The notes: generated by a model from the sequence alone, not told the origin. Counted from the stretch's first letter, positions 15,875 to 25,971 are shown. The stretch: DNA of 64,000 bases from DASQFQ01 sp963730115 (GCA_963730115.1 CAVSQM010000012.1:62001-126000); one strand, 5' to 3'. Translations and numbers: made by a program.

Positions 15875-18418
15875 TCACTCGTAATGCAGCGCGTCCAGGA
15901 CGTTCAACCGCGAGGCACGGCGGGCCGGCATGATCGCCGCCGCGAGCCCGGCGAGAATGGCGACCACCGTGAAAGCGGCGAGCTCCGGGATCGGGATCGA
16001 GAACGCGATGTCGTATTGCGAGAGCGCCTGGGTCACCAGCCCCGCGAGGAAGATGCCGAGCGGGAGCCCGAGGGCGGCGCCGATCAGCGCCGTGATGACG
16101 CTCTCGTGGCGGATCATCCGGCGCGCCTGCCGGCGGGTCATCCCGATGGTCCGCAGCATCCCGAGCTCGCGTGTGCGCTCGAACACGCTGAGCACGAGCG
16201 TGTTGACCATCCCGAACAGGCTCACGACGACCGAGAACGCCAGCAGCACGTAGAGGAAGTTCAAGAACTCGGAGAAGCCCTTCGTGTAGGCGTTGGCGAA
16301 GGCCGCACCGGTGTGTACCTCGGCATCGCTGAAGTCGGCCGACGCCGCAGTCAGGCCCTGGTTGGCGTCCGGTCCGGCATCGAGGAAGGTGAACCGGTTC
16401 TTGGGCTGGGGGAACGCCTCGTCGAACGCAGACTGGGCGATGGTGACCGGGCCGAGCATCTGCTCGATCTCGGGCGGGTCGTAGATGCCTCGGACGGCGA
16501 CCGCGAGCTTGTCACCTGATGCGGACTGGATCGAGAGCTGGTCGCCGACCGCCAGGTCCTGGTCGTCGGCGTACGTCTGCGTCACGAGCGCGCCATCCTC
16601 GCCGAGCTGGGCGACGGCGGCGTCGGAGCCCTCGGTCCAGTCGAACCGGTAGAAGCGCGCGATCGTCGCCGGGTCCACGCCGGTGACGTCCTGCTCCTTG
16701 CCCGCCACGAGCGCCCTGTCGACGCGCACGTGCGAGGCGGTGGTCACCCCGGGCACGCGCGCGAGGGCGTCGCCCTCGGCGGCCTCGAACGGCAGGCCAT
16801 CGTTGCCGTTGAGGATGTAGGCGGCCCTGACCTGGTCGGTGACGGCCGACTCGACCGTGTTTCGCATTCCGGCGCCCAGGACCGCTACGACGGTCACGAG
16901 CGTGAGTCCGATCATCAGCGCGGCGGCGGTCGAGGCGGTGCGGCTCGGGTTGCGCACGGAGTTCGCATTGGCCAGCTCGCCCGCGATGCCGCCGCTGCGG
17001 CGTGCCGGCAAGCCCACCAGGCGGGTCAGTGGCTGGACCATGTGCGGGGCCGCGAAGGCCACGCCCACGAACAGCCCCAGGATCCCGATGCCGAGCAGCA
17101 GCACCACCGCCAGCGTTCCGATGCCGCTCGCGAAGATTCCGATGCAGATGGCGATCACGGATACCGCGGTCACGATCACGGCTGTCTTGAGCGAGTGGGC
17201 GGCGAAGCGCGAGGGCGGGAGCGTCGAGCCCTCGCGGACCGCCGCGATCGGCGGCACGCGCGTGGCGCGCCGCGCCGGCACGATGGTCGCCAGAACCGTG
17301 ATCACGGTGCCCAGCGCGAGTGAGATGAGGACCGTCCGCAGGGCGAACACCATCCCGGCCTCCGGGAGGTCGCCGCCGAGCACCGTCAGCAGCTTGGCGA
17401 GCCCGAACCCGGCGAACAGCCCGATCACCGAGGCCAGCAACCCGATCACGACGCCTTCGATCACGACCGAGCGCATGACCTGCTTGCGCGAGGCCCCGAG
17501 GGTGCGCAGTGTCGCGAACTCGCGTGTGCGCTGGGCGACGGTGATCGACAGGGTGTTGAAGATCACGAAGGCGCCGACGAACAGCGCGATCGCACCGAAG
17601 CCCAGCAGGAAGTAGCGGATGGCGTTGACGATGACGTTGGTGTCCTTGGCATCGGCCGCGGCTTGCTGCCCTGCGTCCTTGACCTCCAGGCTGGCGGGGA
17701 TCAGCGGCTGGACGGCGCGGATGAGCTCAGCCGACGAGGTGCCTTCCTTGGCGGCGATCGAGATGCTGTCGAAGCGGCCTCGCTTGTCCAGCAGCGTCTG
17801 GGCAGTGGGGAGGTCCCAGATCGCGATCGTCGCGCCGCCGAGCGAGTCGAGGCCTCCGAAGGTGGCGCTGCCGGTCACCTCGTAGCGGTGCTTGGCTCCG
17901 AGGGTTGCCACGGTGACCGTGTCGCCGACCCTGAAGTTCTGCGCGGCTGCCGTGTCGGCGTCGAGGGCGACTTGCTTCGAGCCTTCCGGCCATTGGCCGG
18001 TCTTGAGTTCGAGCGGGCTGAACTGCGGCAGTGACGCGTCGTTGCCGAGTCCGAACTGGGGTGCGCCGCCGGAGCCGATGGCCTTGCCGTCGCGGCCGAA
18101 GATCTCGGCCCGGTTGGACGCGATCGGCGCGATCGCGCCACCGGCCGACGCGACGTCGGGCAGCGCACGTACCTTCGCGAGCAGCGACTCGGGAACGGTC
18201 GCGGCGCCGCTCTGGGAGCCCTTGACGATCTCCTTGCCGGCGATCACCGCGTCGGTCTGCTCATACGACGCGCCGAAGACACCGTCGAACCCCTTCTGGA
18301 TCGTGTCGGTGAGGACGAGGGTCCCGCTGACCATCGTCACGCCGATCACGATGGCCAGCGCCGTGAGCAGAGCGCGGACCTTGCGGCCCGCGACGCCCTT
18401 CAGCGCGACGGCGATCAT
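15875..18418 (-). CDS. FtsX/MacB-like ABC transporter permease
   Basis: An 847-residue permease of the MacB/LolC type with a duplicated FtsX domain. Residues 1-40 contain the first membrane helix (RKVRALLTALAIVIGVTMVS), followed by a large extracytoplasmic domain. A first FtsX unit contains IALFVGAFVIFNTLSITVAQ and RTREFATLRTLGASR. A second periplasmic domain and the final FtsX unit follow (VVSLFGMVNTLVLSVFERTR, ELGMLRTIGMTRRQARRMI), ending in PARRASRLNVLDALHYE. The start overlaps the ATPase stop by four bases. Such exporters handle lipids, peptides or antimicrobial compounds, or transmit force across the membrane. The substrate is unknown. Confidence 0.9.
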   Translation of the reverse strand: MIAVALKGVAGRKVRALLTALAIVIGVTMVSGTLVLTDTIQKGFDGVFGASYEQTDAVIAGKEIVKGSQSGAATVPESLLAKVRALPDVASAGGAIAPIASNRAEIFGRDGKAIGSGGAPQFGLGNDASLPQFSPLELKTGQWPEGSKQVALDADTAAAQNFRVGDTVTVATLGAKHRYEVTGSATFGGLDSLGGATIAIWDLPTAQTLLDKRGRFDSISIAAKEGTSSAELIRAVQPLIPASLEVKDAGQQAAADAKDTNVIVNAIRYFLLGFGAIALFVGAFVIFNTLSITVAQRTREFATLRTLGASRKQVMRSVVIEGVVIGLLASVIGLFAGFGLAKLLTVLGGDLPEAGMVFALRTVLISLALGTVITVLATIVPARRATRVPPIAAVREGSTLPPSRFAAHSLKTAVIVTAVSVIAICIGIFASGIGTLAVVLLLGIGILGLFVGVAFAAPHMVQPLTRLVGLPARRSGGIAGELANANSVRNPSRTASTAAALMIGLTLVTVVAVLGAGMRNTVESAVTDQVRAAYILNGNDGLPFEAAEGDALARVPGVTTASHVRVDRALVAGKEQDVTGVDPATIARFYRFDWTEGSDAAVAQLGEDGALVTQTYADDQDLAVGDQLSIQSASGDKLAVAVRGIYDPPEIEQMLGPVTIAQSAFDEAFPQPKNRFTFLDAGPDANQGLTAASADFSDAEVHTGAAFANAYTKGFSEFLNFLYVLLAFSVVVSLFGMVNTLVLSVFERTRELGMLRTIGMTRRQARRMIRHESVITALIGAALGLPLGIFLAGLVTQALSQYDIAFSIPIPELAAFTVVAILAGLAAAIMPARRASRLNVLDALHYE

Positions 18419-19191
18419 CGCTCGGTCATCTCCTCGAGCGTCCCGAGGATCTCGTGCGCGGATGAGCGCCCGCGGTCGCGGACGATGTTGCCGTCGGCGA
18501 GGAACAGCACGCGATCGGCGATCGCCGCAGCGTGCGCATCGTGCGTGACCATCACCGTGGTCTGACCGAGCGTGTCCACCGAATCGCGCAGCAGGGCAAG
18601 GATCTCGCCGCCTGTGGTCGAGTCGAGGTTGCCGGTCGGCTCGTCGGCGAACATCACGCTCGGACGAGACACGAGCGCCCGCGCGACCGCCACCCGCTGC
18701 TGCTGGCCGCCCGACAGCTCCGCCGGGCGGTGCGTGAGGCGATCACCGAGCCCGACCTTGTCGATCAGCTCTGCCAGCCAATCCGGGTCCGGACTGCCGC
18801 CGGCCAGCTTGAGCGGCAACGCGATGTTCTCGGCCGCCGTGAGCATCGGCAGCAGATTGAAGAACTGGAAGATGAACCCGATGTGGTCGCGGCGCAGCGT
18901 GGTCAGCTCCGTGTCGTCGAGCCCCGTGATCTCGACGCCGGCTACCGAGACCTCGCCCGACGTTGGCTTGTCAAGGCCGGCGAGGATGTGCATCAGCGTC
19001 GACTTGCCCGAGCCCGACGGGCCCATCACGGCGGTGAGCCGCCCCCGAGCGATGTCGACAGACACGCCGCGCAGCGCGTCGACCGCCGTGTCGCCCTCGC
19101 CGTAGCGGCGCACGATGCCGTTGCCCTTGACGACCGGCCCGCCGTTGACTTCCGATTCCGGGACTGCATCGGGGGACTGGTGACCATCCAT
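18415..19191 (-). CDS. ABC transporter ATP-binding protein (MacB/LolD type)
   Basis: A 258-residue ATPase with Walker A GPSGSGKS (57-64), Q-loop FIFQFFNLLP, signature LSGGQQQRVAVARAL (159-173), Walker B VMFADEP followed by TGNLDS, and an H-loop MVTHD. The TGNLD form is typical of the MacB/LolD/FtsE group that pairs with FtsX-type permeases, here the overlapping gene downstream. A GGAGG ribosome site eight bases before the ATG supports the 19191 start. The 111-bp region upstream would hold the operon promoter; no clear operator is seen. Confidence 0.92.
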   Translation of the reverse strand: MDGHQSPDAVPESEVNGGPVVKGNGIVRRYGEGDTAVDALRGVSVDIARGRLTAVMGPSGSGKSTLMHILAGLDKPTSGEVSVAGVEITGLDDTELTTLRRDHIGFIFQFFNLLPMLTAAENIALPLKLAGGSPDPDWLAELIDKVGLGDRLTHRPAELSGGQQQRVAVARALVSRPSVMFADEPTGNLDSTTGGEILALLRDSVDTLGQTTVMVTHDAHAAAIADRVLFLADGNIVRDRGRSSAHEILGTLEEMTER

Positions 19192-19302
19192 ACCGCGATC
19201 CTCCAGCGTCGGAAATGGTGCGGCGCCCTCGCCAAGCCGACACTAATCGCTTTCCGCAGGCGCGACACGAAAGCCCGCGCAGCGTCGCTGCCGTCGGGAC
19301 GT

Positions 19303-19805
19303 CTACGGCGCAGCCGCAGGGCGCAGGGAGCCGCCGTCGGCTCCGGTGAACCGAGCGTCGTCGAGGATCGGCGAGGGCCTGAAGCCCTCGACGATCAGGT
19401 AGATCGCAAACGACAGCTCGAAGAGGCCCTCGGGCAGCGAGAAGAGGGCGTGCAGGCCGTTCTGCTCGTAGGCGCCGAGCAGGACCGCGATCGCCGACAC
19501 GAAGATCAGCGGACCGCCGATGACGCCCAGCATCGCGAGCCGTGGCGGCATCAACCCGGTGCGGTACATCAGCCAGCCGAGCAGGATGCCGTTGACGCCG
19601 ACGCAGAATCCCGGCCCGAACAGGAACGTCCAGTCGTGGATCGCGATCACGGTCTCCCCCGCGATGTCGAGCGAGGTCCCGCCCGCGCCGATGGACGCGG
19701 CGAGGCTGTCGTCGACTCGATCGTGCGCGAGGCGACGTAGCTGAGCGAGAGGGTTTCGCCGTATCGCCTGAGGATCGGGAACATCACGACCGCCGTGCCC
19801 GTCTG
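19303..19805 (-). pseudogene. DUF4386 membrane protein remnant, 5'-truncated and frame-broken
   Basis: The sequence matches the C-terminal two thirds of DUF4386 membrane proteins. TAVVMFPILRRYGETLSLSY is followed, after a frame slip near 19709, by GGTSLDIAGETVIAIHDW, TFLFGPGFCVGVNGILLGW, GVIGGPLIFVSAIAVL and the family's ending LIVEGFRPSPI. The N-terminal part of roughly 80 residues is missing. The homology begins exactly where the rmuC reading frame ends, so rmuC's last codons are read out of the remnant. An open frame of 115 residues from a GTG at 19650 remains but would lack half the protein. Confidence 0.7.
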
Positions 19806-21178
19806 TGCTTCGTGAGCAACGGGACTGCTCTGCTACGCGGCTTCCGCGGGAGGTGGCGCGGCCCGCGTCCTCGACGCTCGGTGAGCTCGGGGGCGACGAT
19901 GAGCCTCGCCGGCGTCTCGAGGCCTTCGATCGGCGGCAGCGGCTTCTCCGATCCCGCCCCGGCCTCCTCGAGCCGTCGCAGCTGCGGCAGCACGCGGGCG
20001 TCCAGCGATCCTGCGCCCTGGTTGTAGGCGTTCACGGCGGAGTTGAGCTGGCGGCCCAGCTTCGCGTACGGCTCGAGGAAGGTCGCGATGCGCTTGTGAA
20101 GCTCCCGCCCCGCCGCCGCGATCTCCCGCGCCGACTCAGCGATCTTCTCCTGCCGCCACCCGTAGTAGGTCGCGTGGAGCAGCGCGATCAGGGTTGTCGG
20201 CGTCGCGATCAACACGCCCTTCGCCGCGCCGTGCTCGAGCAGCGTCGGCTCGGCCTCGAGGGCGGCGCAGTACACGCCCTCGTTCGGGATGAACATCACC
20301 ACGAACTCCGGCGACGCGTCGAACTGTGCGTGGTAGCTCTTGGACGCCAGCGCGTCGATGTGCTGCCGGGTCTGGCGGCCGTGCTGCCGCAGGAGCGCCT
20401 GCTGCTCGGCCTCGTCCGCCGTGTCGAGGGCGCGGAGATACGCCTCCATCGGCACCTTCGCGTCGACCACCACGTCCCGCTCGGCCGGCAGGTGCACGAC
20501 GAGATCGGGGCGCAGCCGGCTGCCGTCGGAGCTCGTCACGCTCGCCTGGGAGACGAAGTCGACGTGCTCGGTCATGTTCGCGGCGGCGACGCAGTTGCGC
20601 AGCTGCATCTCGCCCCACGCCCCGCGGACCTGCGGGCGCTTCAGGGCCGACACCAGCGTCCCGGTCTCGTCGCGCAGGCGACCCAGCTCGGCGCTCATCG
20701 TCTCGAACATCTGCCGCGTCTGGCCGTGCGTCGTGCGCCGGTCCTGCTCCAGGCGCGCGACCTCGTCGCTCACACGCTTGAGGTTCTGCGCAATCGGATC
20801 CAAGCTTCGCTTGATCTCCTCCGAGCGCTTCCCGAGCTCGCCGGCCGCGGTCGCGCGATCCGATTCCCGTTGCGCCGTGGCGAGCTTCTCGACATGGTCT
20901 GAGACCTGCCGCAGCGTGTCGGAGGAGATCGCCTTCATCTGCTCGGCGAACTGCTCGCGGTTGCCCGAGACCAGCGCGATCTTCTCCTCGGTCGCGACCC
21001 GCAGGTCCGCGAGCTGCCGCTCATGGGCGGATTGGCGTTCCGCGGAAAGGAGACGCGCCGCCTTCTCGGCCTCCCGTGCGCCACGAGCCGCTTCTGTCGC
21101 GGTCCGCAGTCGCGGTATCAGCAGAGTTGCGAGCGCCGCGCCGCCGACGAGGAGCCCGAGAAGAAACGGTGCAGTCAT
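19784..21178 (-). CDS. rmuC: DNA recombination protein RmuC
   Basis: A 464-residue RmuC-family protein: an N-terminal membrane anchor (MTAPFLLGLLVGGAALATLL), a long coiled coil (residues about 30-170), then the nuclease-fold RmuC domain with RGAWGEMQLRN, DLVVHLPAERDVVVDAKVPM, FIPNEGVYCAALE and LIALLHATYYGWRQEK. RmuC limits DNA inversions and is predicted to cleave DNA structures. The final dozen residues, including the basic TKHRRARRS, are encoded by sequence that in another frame belongs to the DUF4386 remnant. The natural C-terminus was therefore probably replaced when the neighbour was truncated. The core domain looks intact. Confidence 0.9.
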   Translation of the reverse strand: MTAPFLLGLLVGGAALATLLIPRLRTATEAARGAREAEKAARLLSAERQSAHERQLADLRVATEEKIALVSGNREQFAEQMKAISSDTLRQVSDHVEKLATAQRESDRATAAGELGKRSEEIKRSLDPIAQNLKRVSDEVARLEQDRRTTHGQTRQMFETMSAELGRLRDETGTLVSALKRPQVRGAWGEMQLRNCVAAANMTEHVDFVSQASVTSSDGSRLRPDLVVHLPAERDVVVDAKVPMEAYLRALDTADEAEQQALLRQHGRQTRQHIDALASKSYHAQFDASPEFVVMFIPNEGVYCAALEAEPTLLEHGAAKGVLIATPTTLIALLHATYYGWRQEKIAESAREIAAAGRELHKRIATFLEPYAKLGRQLNSAVNAYNQGAGSLDARVLPQLRRLEEAGAGSEKPLPPIEGLETPARLIVAPELTERRGRGPRHLPRKPRSRAVPLLTKHRRARRS

Positions 21179-21235
21179 GTGGCCTTTCCTTGCTCGCTGT
21201 TGAGCCTTAGAGGTGAGGCAAACGTCTCAGTGAAC

Positions 21236-21847
21236 CTATCGAGTCGATCGGCGGAACCTGAATGGTTGATCCTCCGGGCCGATGGGCCGCACGACGCGGC
21301 ACGGAGCGCCCACCGCGACGACCCGGCTCGGGATGTCCTTGGTCACGACGCTGCCCGCGCCGACGACGGAACCCGCTCCGATCGTGACGCCGGGCATGAC
21401 GACGGCGCTGCCACCGATCCAGACGTCGTCCTCGACGTGCACCGGGACCGAGTACTGGCTCCCGTCGGCACGGAGCGAGGGCTCGATCGGGTGCCCCGCC
21501 GTCGTGATGGTGACGTTCGGCCCGAACATGACTCGGTCGCCGATGTGCACCTCGGCGTCGTCGACGATCACGAGGTTGAAGTTCGCGTAGAAGCTGTCGC
21601 CGATGTAGACGTGCGACCCATACGCCGCCAGGAACGGCGGCTCGATCCAGACCGACGCGCCCACCGCCCCCAGCAGCTCGCGCAGCAGTCGCAGTCGCTC
21701 CTCGGTCTGGCCCGGCCGAGTGTGGTTGAAGTCGTAGAGCAGCTCCTTGCCGTGCGTGCGCTCTGCCTCGAGCGCCTCCAGGCCCTCACCGACGTCGACA
21801 TACAGCTCGCCGGTGTTCATCCGCGCCCGGACGGCGTCTTCGTCCAT
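21236..21847 (-). CDS. Maltose/galactoside O-acetyltransferase family protein
   Basis: A 203-residue hexapeptide-repeat acetyltransferase of the LacA/Maa type, which acetylates sugars using acetyl-CoA. MNTGELYVDVGEGLEALEAE matches the N-terminal cap. The left-handed beta-helix begins at GSHVYIGDSFYANFN and includes the catalytic His in TTAGHPIEP, then VWIGGSAVVMPGVTIGAGSV and VGAGSVVTKDIPS. The start (MDEDAVRARMNTGEL) overlaps the stop of the beta-helix gene by one base (TGATG), so it is coupled to that gene. In the uncorrected frame it appears fused to the upstream protein only because of that gene's frame break. Confidence 0.88.
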   Translation of the reverse strand: MDEDAVRARMNTGELYVDVGEGLEALEAERTHGKELLYDFNHTRPGQTEERLRLLRELLGAVGASVWIEPPFLAAYGSHVYIGDSFYANFNLVIVDDAEVHIGDRVMFGPNVTITTAGHPIEPSLRADGSQYSVPVHVEDDVWIGGSAVVMPGVTIGAGSVVGAGSVVTKDIPSRVVAVGAPCRVVRPIGPEDQPFRFRRSTR

Positions 21848-23818
21848 CACCACACGCGGGTTCGCGAGGAGCCCGATGCAAGCGTCGCGATCGGTCCGGC
21901 GGCGTAGGTCCGCCCGTCGGTCTTGCGGCCGCCGACGAGGTCGGTGTCGAGGCGCGCCGGGCTGCCGTCGCCTTCCTCGAATTCCGCGTCCACGAACCGG
22001 ACGCGCTCGAGGTCCCTGCCGGTGATGAGCTCCGACGCGGGCCTGGTCGAACGCCTCCGGCAGCTCGATCTCGAGGTAGACCTCGTCGCCCTCGTCGACG
22101 ACGGCGACGTTCGCGCCGTCGAGGACGAGCGGATCGTGCTCCGCCTCGTACGAGCCGGCGCCCGTGGCGTAGACGTTGTCGCGGATCCAGACGGGTTGCT
22201 TGACGCTCATGAATCGCTCGTGGTCGCCGCGGGACGGGTCGTCGACCTGGGCCATGTACTCGGCCAGCGACGCGGGGTGCCCGTCGTACCCGGCGGTGCC
22301 GTGGCCGGCGCCCTCTCCGAAGCGTGCGGTCGGCCCGTAGGCCGAGCCGGCGTCGCCGCCGAGGAAGACGTTGCCGATATGACGGTCGTCGCCTCCGTGG
22401 ATCGCGGCGTAGCCGGCGACCTGGGTGCTGTGCGGCACGTGGTAGGGCGTCGGTCGCTCCAGGACGGGTTCGAGCAGCACGGTTCCGCACACGAGGTTGT
22501 TGACGAACGCGCCCCCCTGGCTGAACAGCTCCAGCGACACGGGCGACGCGAGGACGTTGTGCTCGACGATGTGGGGTCCGTGGCTGACCTCGATGAAGAG
22601 GTCGCGGTTGTTGCCGTAGCAGAGGTTGCGCGAGACGCGGGTGCCCTGCGTCTGCCAGTCCAGCCAGATCCCGAGCGAGCAGTCGTGGATGCGGTTGTGG
22701 CGGATGACGACGTCGATCGCCGCGTGCAGCTTGATGCCGGCGATCTCGTAGCCGTAGAACTCGCGCTTGAGGGCGATGTTGTAGATGTGGTTGTCCTCGA
22801 TCGTCGAGAACACGCAGCCGAGGTGCCCGACGATGCCGTTCTGGCCGCAGTCGTGGATGACGTTGCGGCGGACGACGTGCGAGCCGACGTGCTCGCGGTC
22901 CCAGCCGATCTGGCGCGCGGCGAACACCGACTCGAGCTGGTACTGGTAGCCGGGCTTGTCGCGGCGCAGGGTCGCGTAGTTGTGGCCCGTCGAGGCTTCC
23001 TTGCCGAGGGAGACGGCAGAGCACTTCGCGTCGTGGATGACGTTGTCCTCGATGATCCAGCCCTTCGCCCAGTTGGGACCGATGAGGCCGGGCTGGTCGG
23101 CGGTCGGCGGGCTCCAGGGACTGGCAGCGTGCGCCAGCTCGAAGCCGCGCACGGTGATGTAGTCGACGTGGTGCTCGGTGGGGTAGAAGACGGACCGGCG
23201 CACGTTGATCTCGACGAGCTCCCGATTCGGGTCCGCGCCCTGGAAGTTCGCCCAGATCGTGGTCTCGTCAGCGCCCACCTCGGCGTACCAGACGTAGCGG
23301 GTCTGCTCGGGATCGCGGATGCGGTCGGTCGTCCCCGTCCAGTCGTCGAGGACCTCCGTCCGCAGCGGCGGATCCGACACCTCCGCCAGGCTCAGCACCT
23401 CGTAGAAGCTCTGCCCGTTGAGATACACGTCGCCGAGATGCTTGCGCGGCGACAGCTTCTCGGGGTAGACGATCCAGTCGCCGTCGATCTCCTCAGCGAA
23501 CGGGTTGAAGCCGCCGAACAGCGAGTTGGGAACGGCTGCCTTCCACACCGTCCCGCCGGAGGGCTCCCATCCGGTCACCACTTCCGAGCCCTTGATGACG
23601 ACGTGTTCGCCCGCGGCGGCCTCGTAGGTGATGCGCCGCTGGTCGCTGAGCCCGCCGCGTCGCGGCGCCACCCACTCGCGGTATTCACCACCGTGGACGA
23701 GGACGGTGTCGCCCGGCTGCGCGATGGCGGCAGCTCGGCTGATCGTCCGGAACGGGCTGTCCTCGGAGCCGTCAGCGGTGTCGGACCCGGTTGTGGCGAC
23801 GTGGAGCACAGATGTCAT
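21847..23818 (-). CDS. Right-handed parallel beta-helix protein (one frame break)
   Basis: A protein of about 656 residues starting MTSVLHVATTGSDTADGSED with the DUF1565/NosD-type opening SPFRTISRAAAIAQPGDTVL. A series of beta-helix rungs follows (WIIEDNVIHDAKC, VVRRNVIHDCGQNGIVG, TIEDNHIYNIAL, VVIRHNRIHDCSLGIW). The fold is that of polysaccharide-active enzymes, probably a glycoside hydrolase or lyase acting on uronic-acid or plant polymers. No signal peptide is visible, unusual if it acts on a polymer. Near 22039-22041 an extra base in a GGG/CCC run breaks the frame; corrected, the end reads RVRFVDAEFEEGDG, then RLDTDLVGGRKTDG to SSRTRVW. Confidence 0.78.
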
Positions 23819-23873
23819 GGCGGGCCGGAAGCTATCCGAGTCAAGCGCCGCTTCGCCTCCCTAGGGTGGCGGC

Positions 23874-24807
23874 ATGCCCGACCCCGATCTCTCCGGCTCG
23901 CCGTTCGAGACGCTCGACCCGCGCTTCGACGCGCTCACGCCCTCCGCCGCCAAGCTCGAGCGCCTGGCCGGCGACTGCCGCTGGGCCGAAGGCCCCGCCT
24001 ACTTCCCGGCCGGCCGCTACCTGGTGTGGTCCGACATCCCCAACGACCGGATGCTGCGCTGGGACGAGTGCGACGGCAGCGTCTCGACCTTCCGGGCTCC
24101 CGCGGGATACACCAACGGACACACCGTCGATCGCCTGGGCCGGCTGGTCAGCTGCGAGCACCTCGCACGCCGGGTCACCCGGACCGAGTTCGACGGCACG
24201 ATCACCGTGCTGGCCGACCGCTACCAGGGCAAGCGCCTCAACTCGCCCAACGACGTCGTCGTCCACTCGGACGGATCGATCTGGTTCACCGACCCCTCCT
24301 ACGGCATCGACCACGACTACGAGGGCCTGCGCCAGGAACGCGAGCTCGACGGCTGCCACGTGTACCGGATCGACCCCGCCACCGCGGAGGTCACCCGCGT
24401 CGCCGACGACTTCGCCCGCCCGAACGGCCTCGCCTTCTCGCCCGACGAGTCGCCGGCTCTACATCGCCGACTCCGGCGCGACGCACGACCCCGACGGCCC
24501 GCGCCACATCCGCGCCTTCGACGTCGTCGACGGCCGGACGCTGACGGGCGGCGAGGTGTTCGCGGTCTGCGACGCGAGGATCTTCGACGGCTTCCGCGTC
24601 GACGAGGCCGGCCGCGTCTGGGCCTCGGCAGCCGACGGCGTGCACTGCTTCGAGCCCGACGGCACCTTGATCGGCAAGATCCGCGTCCCCGAGACAGTCT
24701 CGAACGTCTGCTTCGGCGGCCCGCACCGCAACCGCCTCTTCATCACCGCGACGACCTCGCTGTACTCGGTCTACCTGCTGCTGCGCGGCGCGGCCACGAT
24801 CGGCTGA
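23874..24807 (+). CDS. SMP-30/gluconolactonase-family lactonase (one frame break)
   Basis: A six-bladed propeller lactonase of about 310 residues. Metal-binding positions are visible in CRWAEGPAYF (Glu), LNSPNDVVVHSDG (Asn) and ARPNGLAFSPDES, and later VDEAGRVWASAADGVHCFEP. It probably hydrolyses a sugar lactone such as glucono-1,5-lactone. An extra C near 24453 separates SPDES from RRLYIADSGATHDPDG; removing it restores the frame to the stop at 24807. It is divergent from the beta-helix gene across only 55 bp, which suggests a shared regulatory region. Confidence 0.85.
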
Positions 24808-24816
24808 GAGCCCACG

Positions 24817-25848
24817 TCAGTCGTCGACGGGAGCGCCGCCGTAGACGCTGAAGCTGATGATCCAGTAGATGATGTAGAGCCCGAGCAGCACGTAGCCGTG
24901 CCAGCGCTTGAGCTGCCCGGTCGACAGGAAGTAGGCGGCGAGGGCGGTCATGCCCACGAGCACGGGCAGGTGCCAGCGCAGGGTGCTGGAGCCGATCGTG
25001 ATCGCCCCGCCGGCGAGCACGACGATGCCGAGCTTCCCGGTGACCGAGAACACGAGGCTGCCGATGACGTTGCCGATGCCGATCTCGGGCACGCCCTTGC
25101 GAATGGGCTGGACGGTGAGGAAGAGATCCTCGATGACCAGCACGGCGGTGACGATCGTGGCGCCGAACACGGTGCCCTCGATGCCGTAGCGGTCGAGGAT
25201 CTGCTCGGACCCCTCGCTGACGGTGGCGGCGCCGATGATGATGCCGAGGAGCGACAGCACGGCCACGCCCAGGTTGATCCAGCCCGAGAAGCGGCTCCGC
25301 CGCTCGAACGGGTCCATGGTCGAGATGGCCTGCGATCGCTCCGGCTCCTCGCCGTCCTCGTCGTCCTCCTCGAGCTCCTCGACGATCTCGAGGTTGCGGA
25401 AGGTCGCCGTCTCGCGCCGGCGTTCCCGGAATGCGACGTACACGATCCACGCGGCGAACAGGAGGAGCAGCACGACGGCGTCCGCGGTCGTGACCTCCTC
25501 TCGCACGGCGAATACGACCATGATGAGCGGAGCGAGCGCGAAGATGATGATGTAGTCGCGCGGGATCTCGAACCGCGTCGGCGTGAGGATCGCGCCCAGA
25601 GCGAGCACGATGCCGGTGAACGAGACCGCGGTGCCGAGGACGAGGCCGAGCGCGACGTCCTGCTCGTCCTCGAGGTTCAGCGCGATGCCGAGGACGATGT
25701 CGTCGAACTCGATGCCCGTGAAGATGATCGCGAGCAGGAAGACCGAGATCCGCAGCCCACGCGACACGCCGACGAGCGCGCTGATCAGGCGCTCGGCGCT
25801 GTAGACCAGCAGCGTCGCCCCCGAGATGAAGATGAAGATCGACGTCAT
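24817..25848 (-). CDS. CaCA-superfamily cation exchanger
   Basis: A 343-residue membrane protein with two homologous halves of about five helices each. The alpha-repeat-like segments are LAIIFTGIEFDDIVLGIALN (39-58) and TIVTAVLVIEDLFLTVQPI (231-249), each with a central acidic residue as in Na+/Ca2+ or H+/Ca2+ exchangers. Between the halves is a cytoplasmic loop with a strongly acidic patch, EELEEDDEDGEEPE (157-170), which could sense calcium. The canonical G-S/T-PE form of the alpha motif is not present, so ion specificity is uncertain. The neighbour upstream is a P2-type ATPase on the same strand, possibly co-regulated. Confidence 0.75.
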   Translation of the reverse strand: MTSIFIFISGATLLVYSAERLISALVGVSRGLRISVFLLAIIFTGIEFDDIVLGIALNLEDEQDVALGLVLGTAVSFTGIVLALGAILTPTRFEIPRDYIIIFALAPLIMVVFAVREEVTTADAVVLLLLFAAWIVYVAFRERRRETATFRNLEIVEELEEDDEDGEEPERSQAISTMDPFERRSRFSGWINLGVAVLSLLGIIIGAATVSEGSEQILDRYGIEGTVFGATIVTAVLVIEDLFLTVQPIRKGVPEIGIGNVIGSLVFSVTGKLGIVVLAGGAITIGSSTLRWHLPVLVGMTALAAYFLSTGQLKRWHGYVLLGLYIIYWIISFSVYGGAPVDD

Positions 25849-25940
25849 CCCGCGGCTCCCTCCGACGGCTCCGGCGACTGGACCGCGCGGATCCTAGGGA
25901 TCGAGCGCACCGTTTTCCGGGTTCCAGCGGGGACGCAGCA

Positions 25941-25965
25941 GGCGTTGCGCGAGGAGCGCAACGCC
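25941..25965 (-). terminator. Stem-loop after the P-type ATPase gene
   Basis: A perfect 10-bp inverted repeat, GGCGTTGCGC (25941-25950) and GCGCAACGCC (25956-25965) around GAGGA, begins seven bases after the ATPase stop. There is no T-run on the transcript side, so it is a terminator-like or 3'-protecting hairpin rather than a textbook intrinsic terminator. Confidence 0.5.
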
Positions 25966-25971
25966 CGCGGA

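Noticed and set aside
21236..23818. A beta-helix/acetyltransferase fusion of 860 residues
   Set aside because: Correcting one base near 22040 gives a proper end for the beta-helix protein and a separate acetyltransferase start at 21847.
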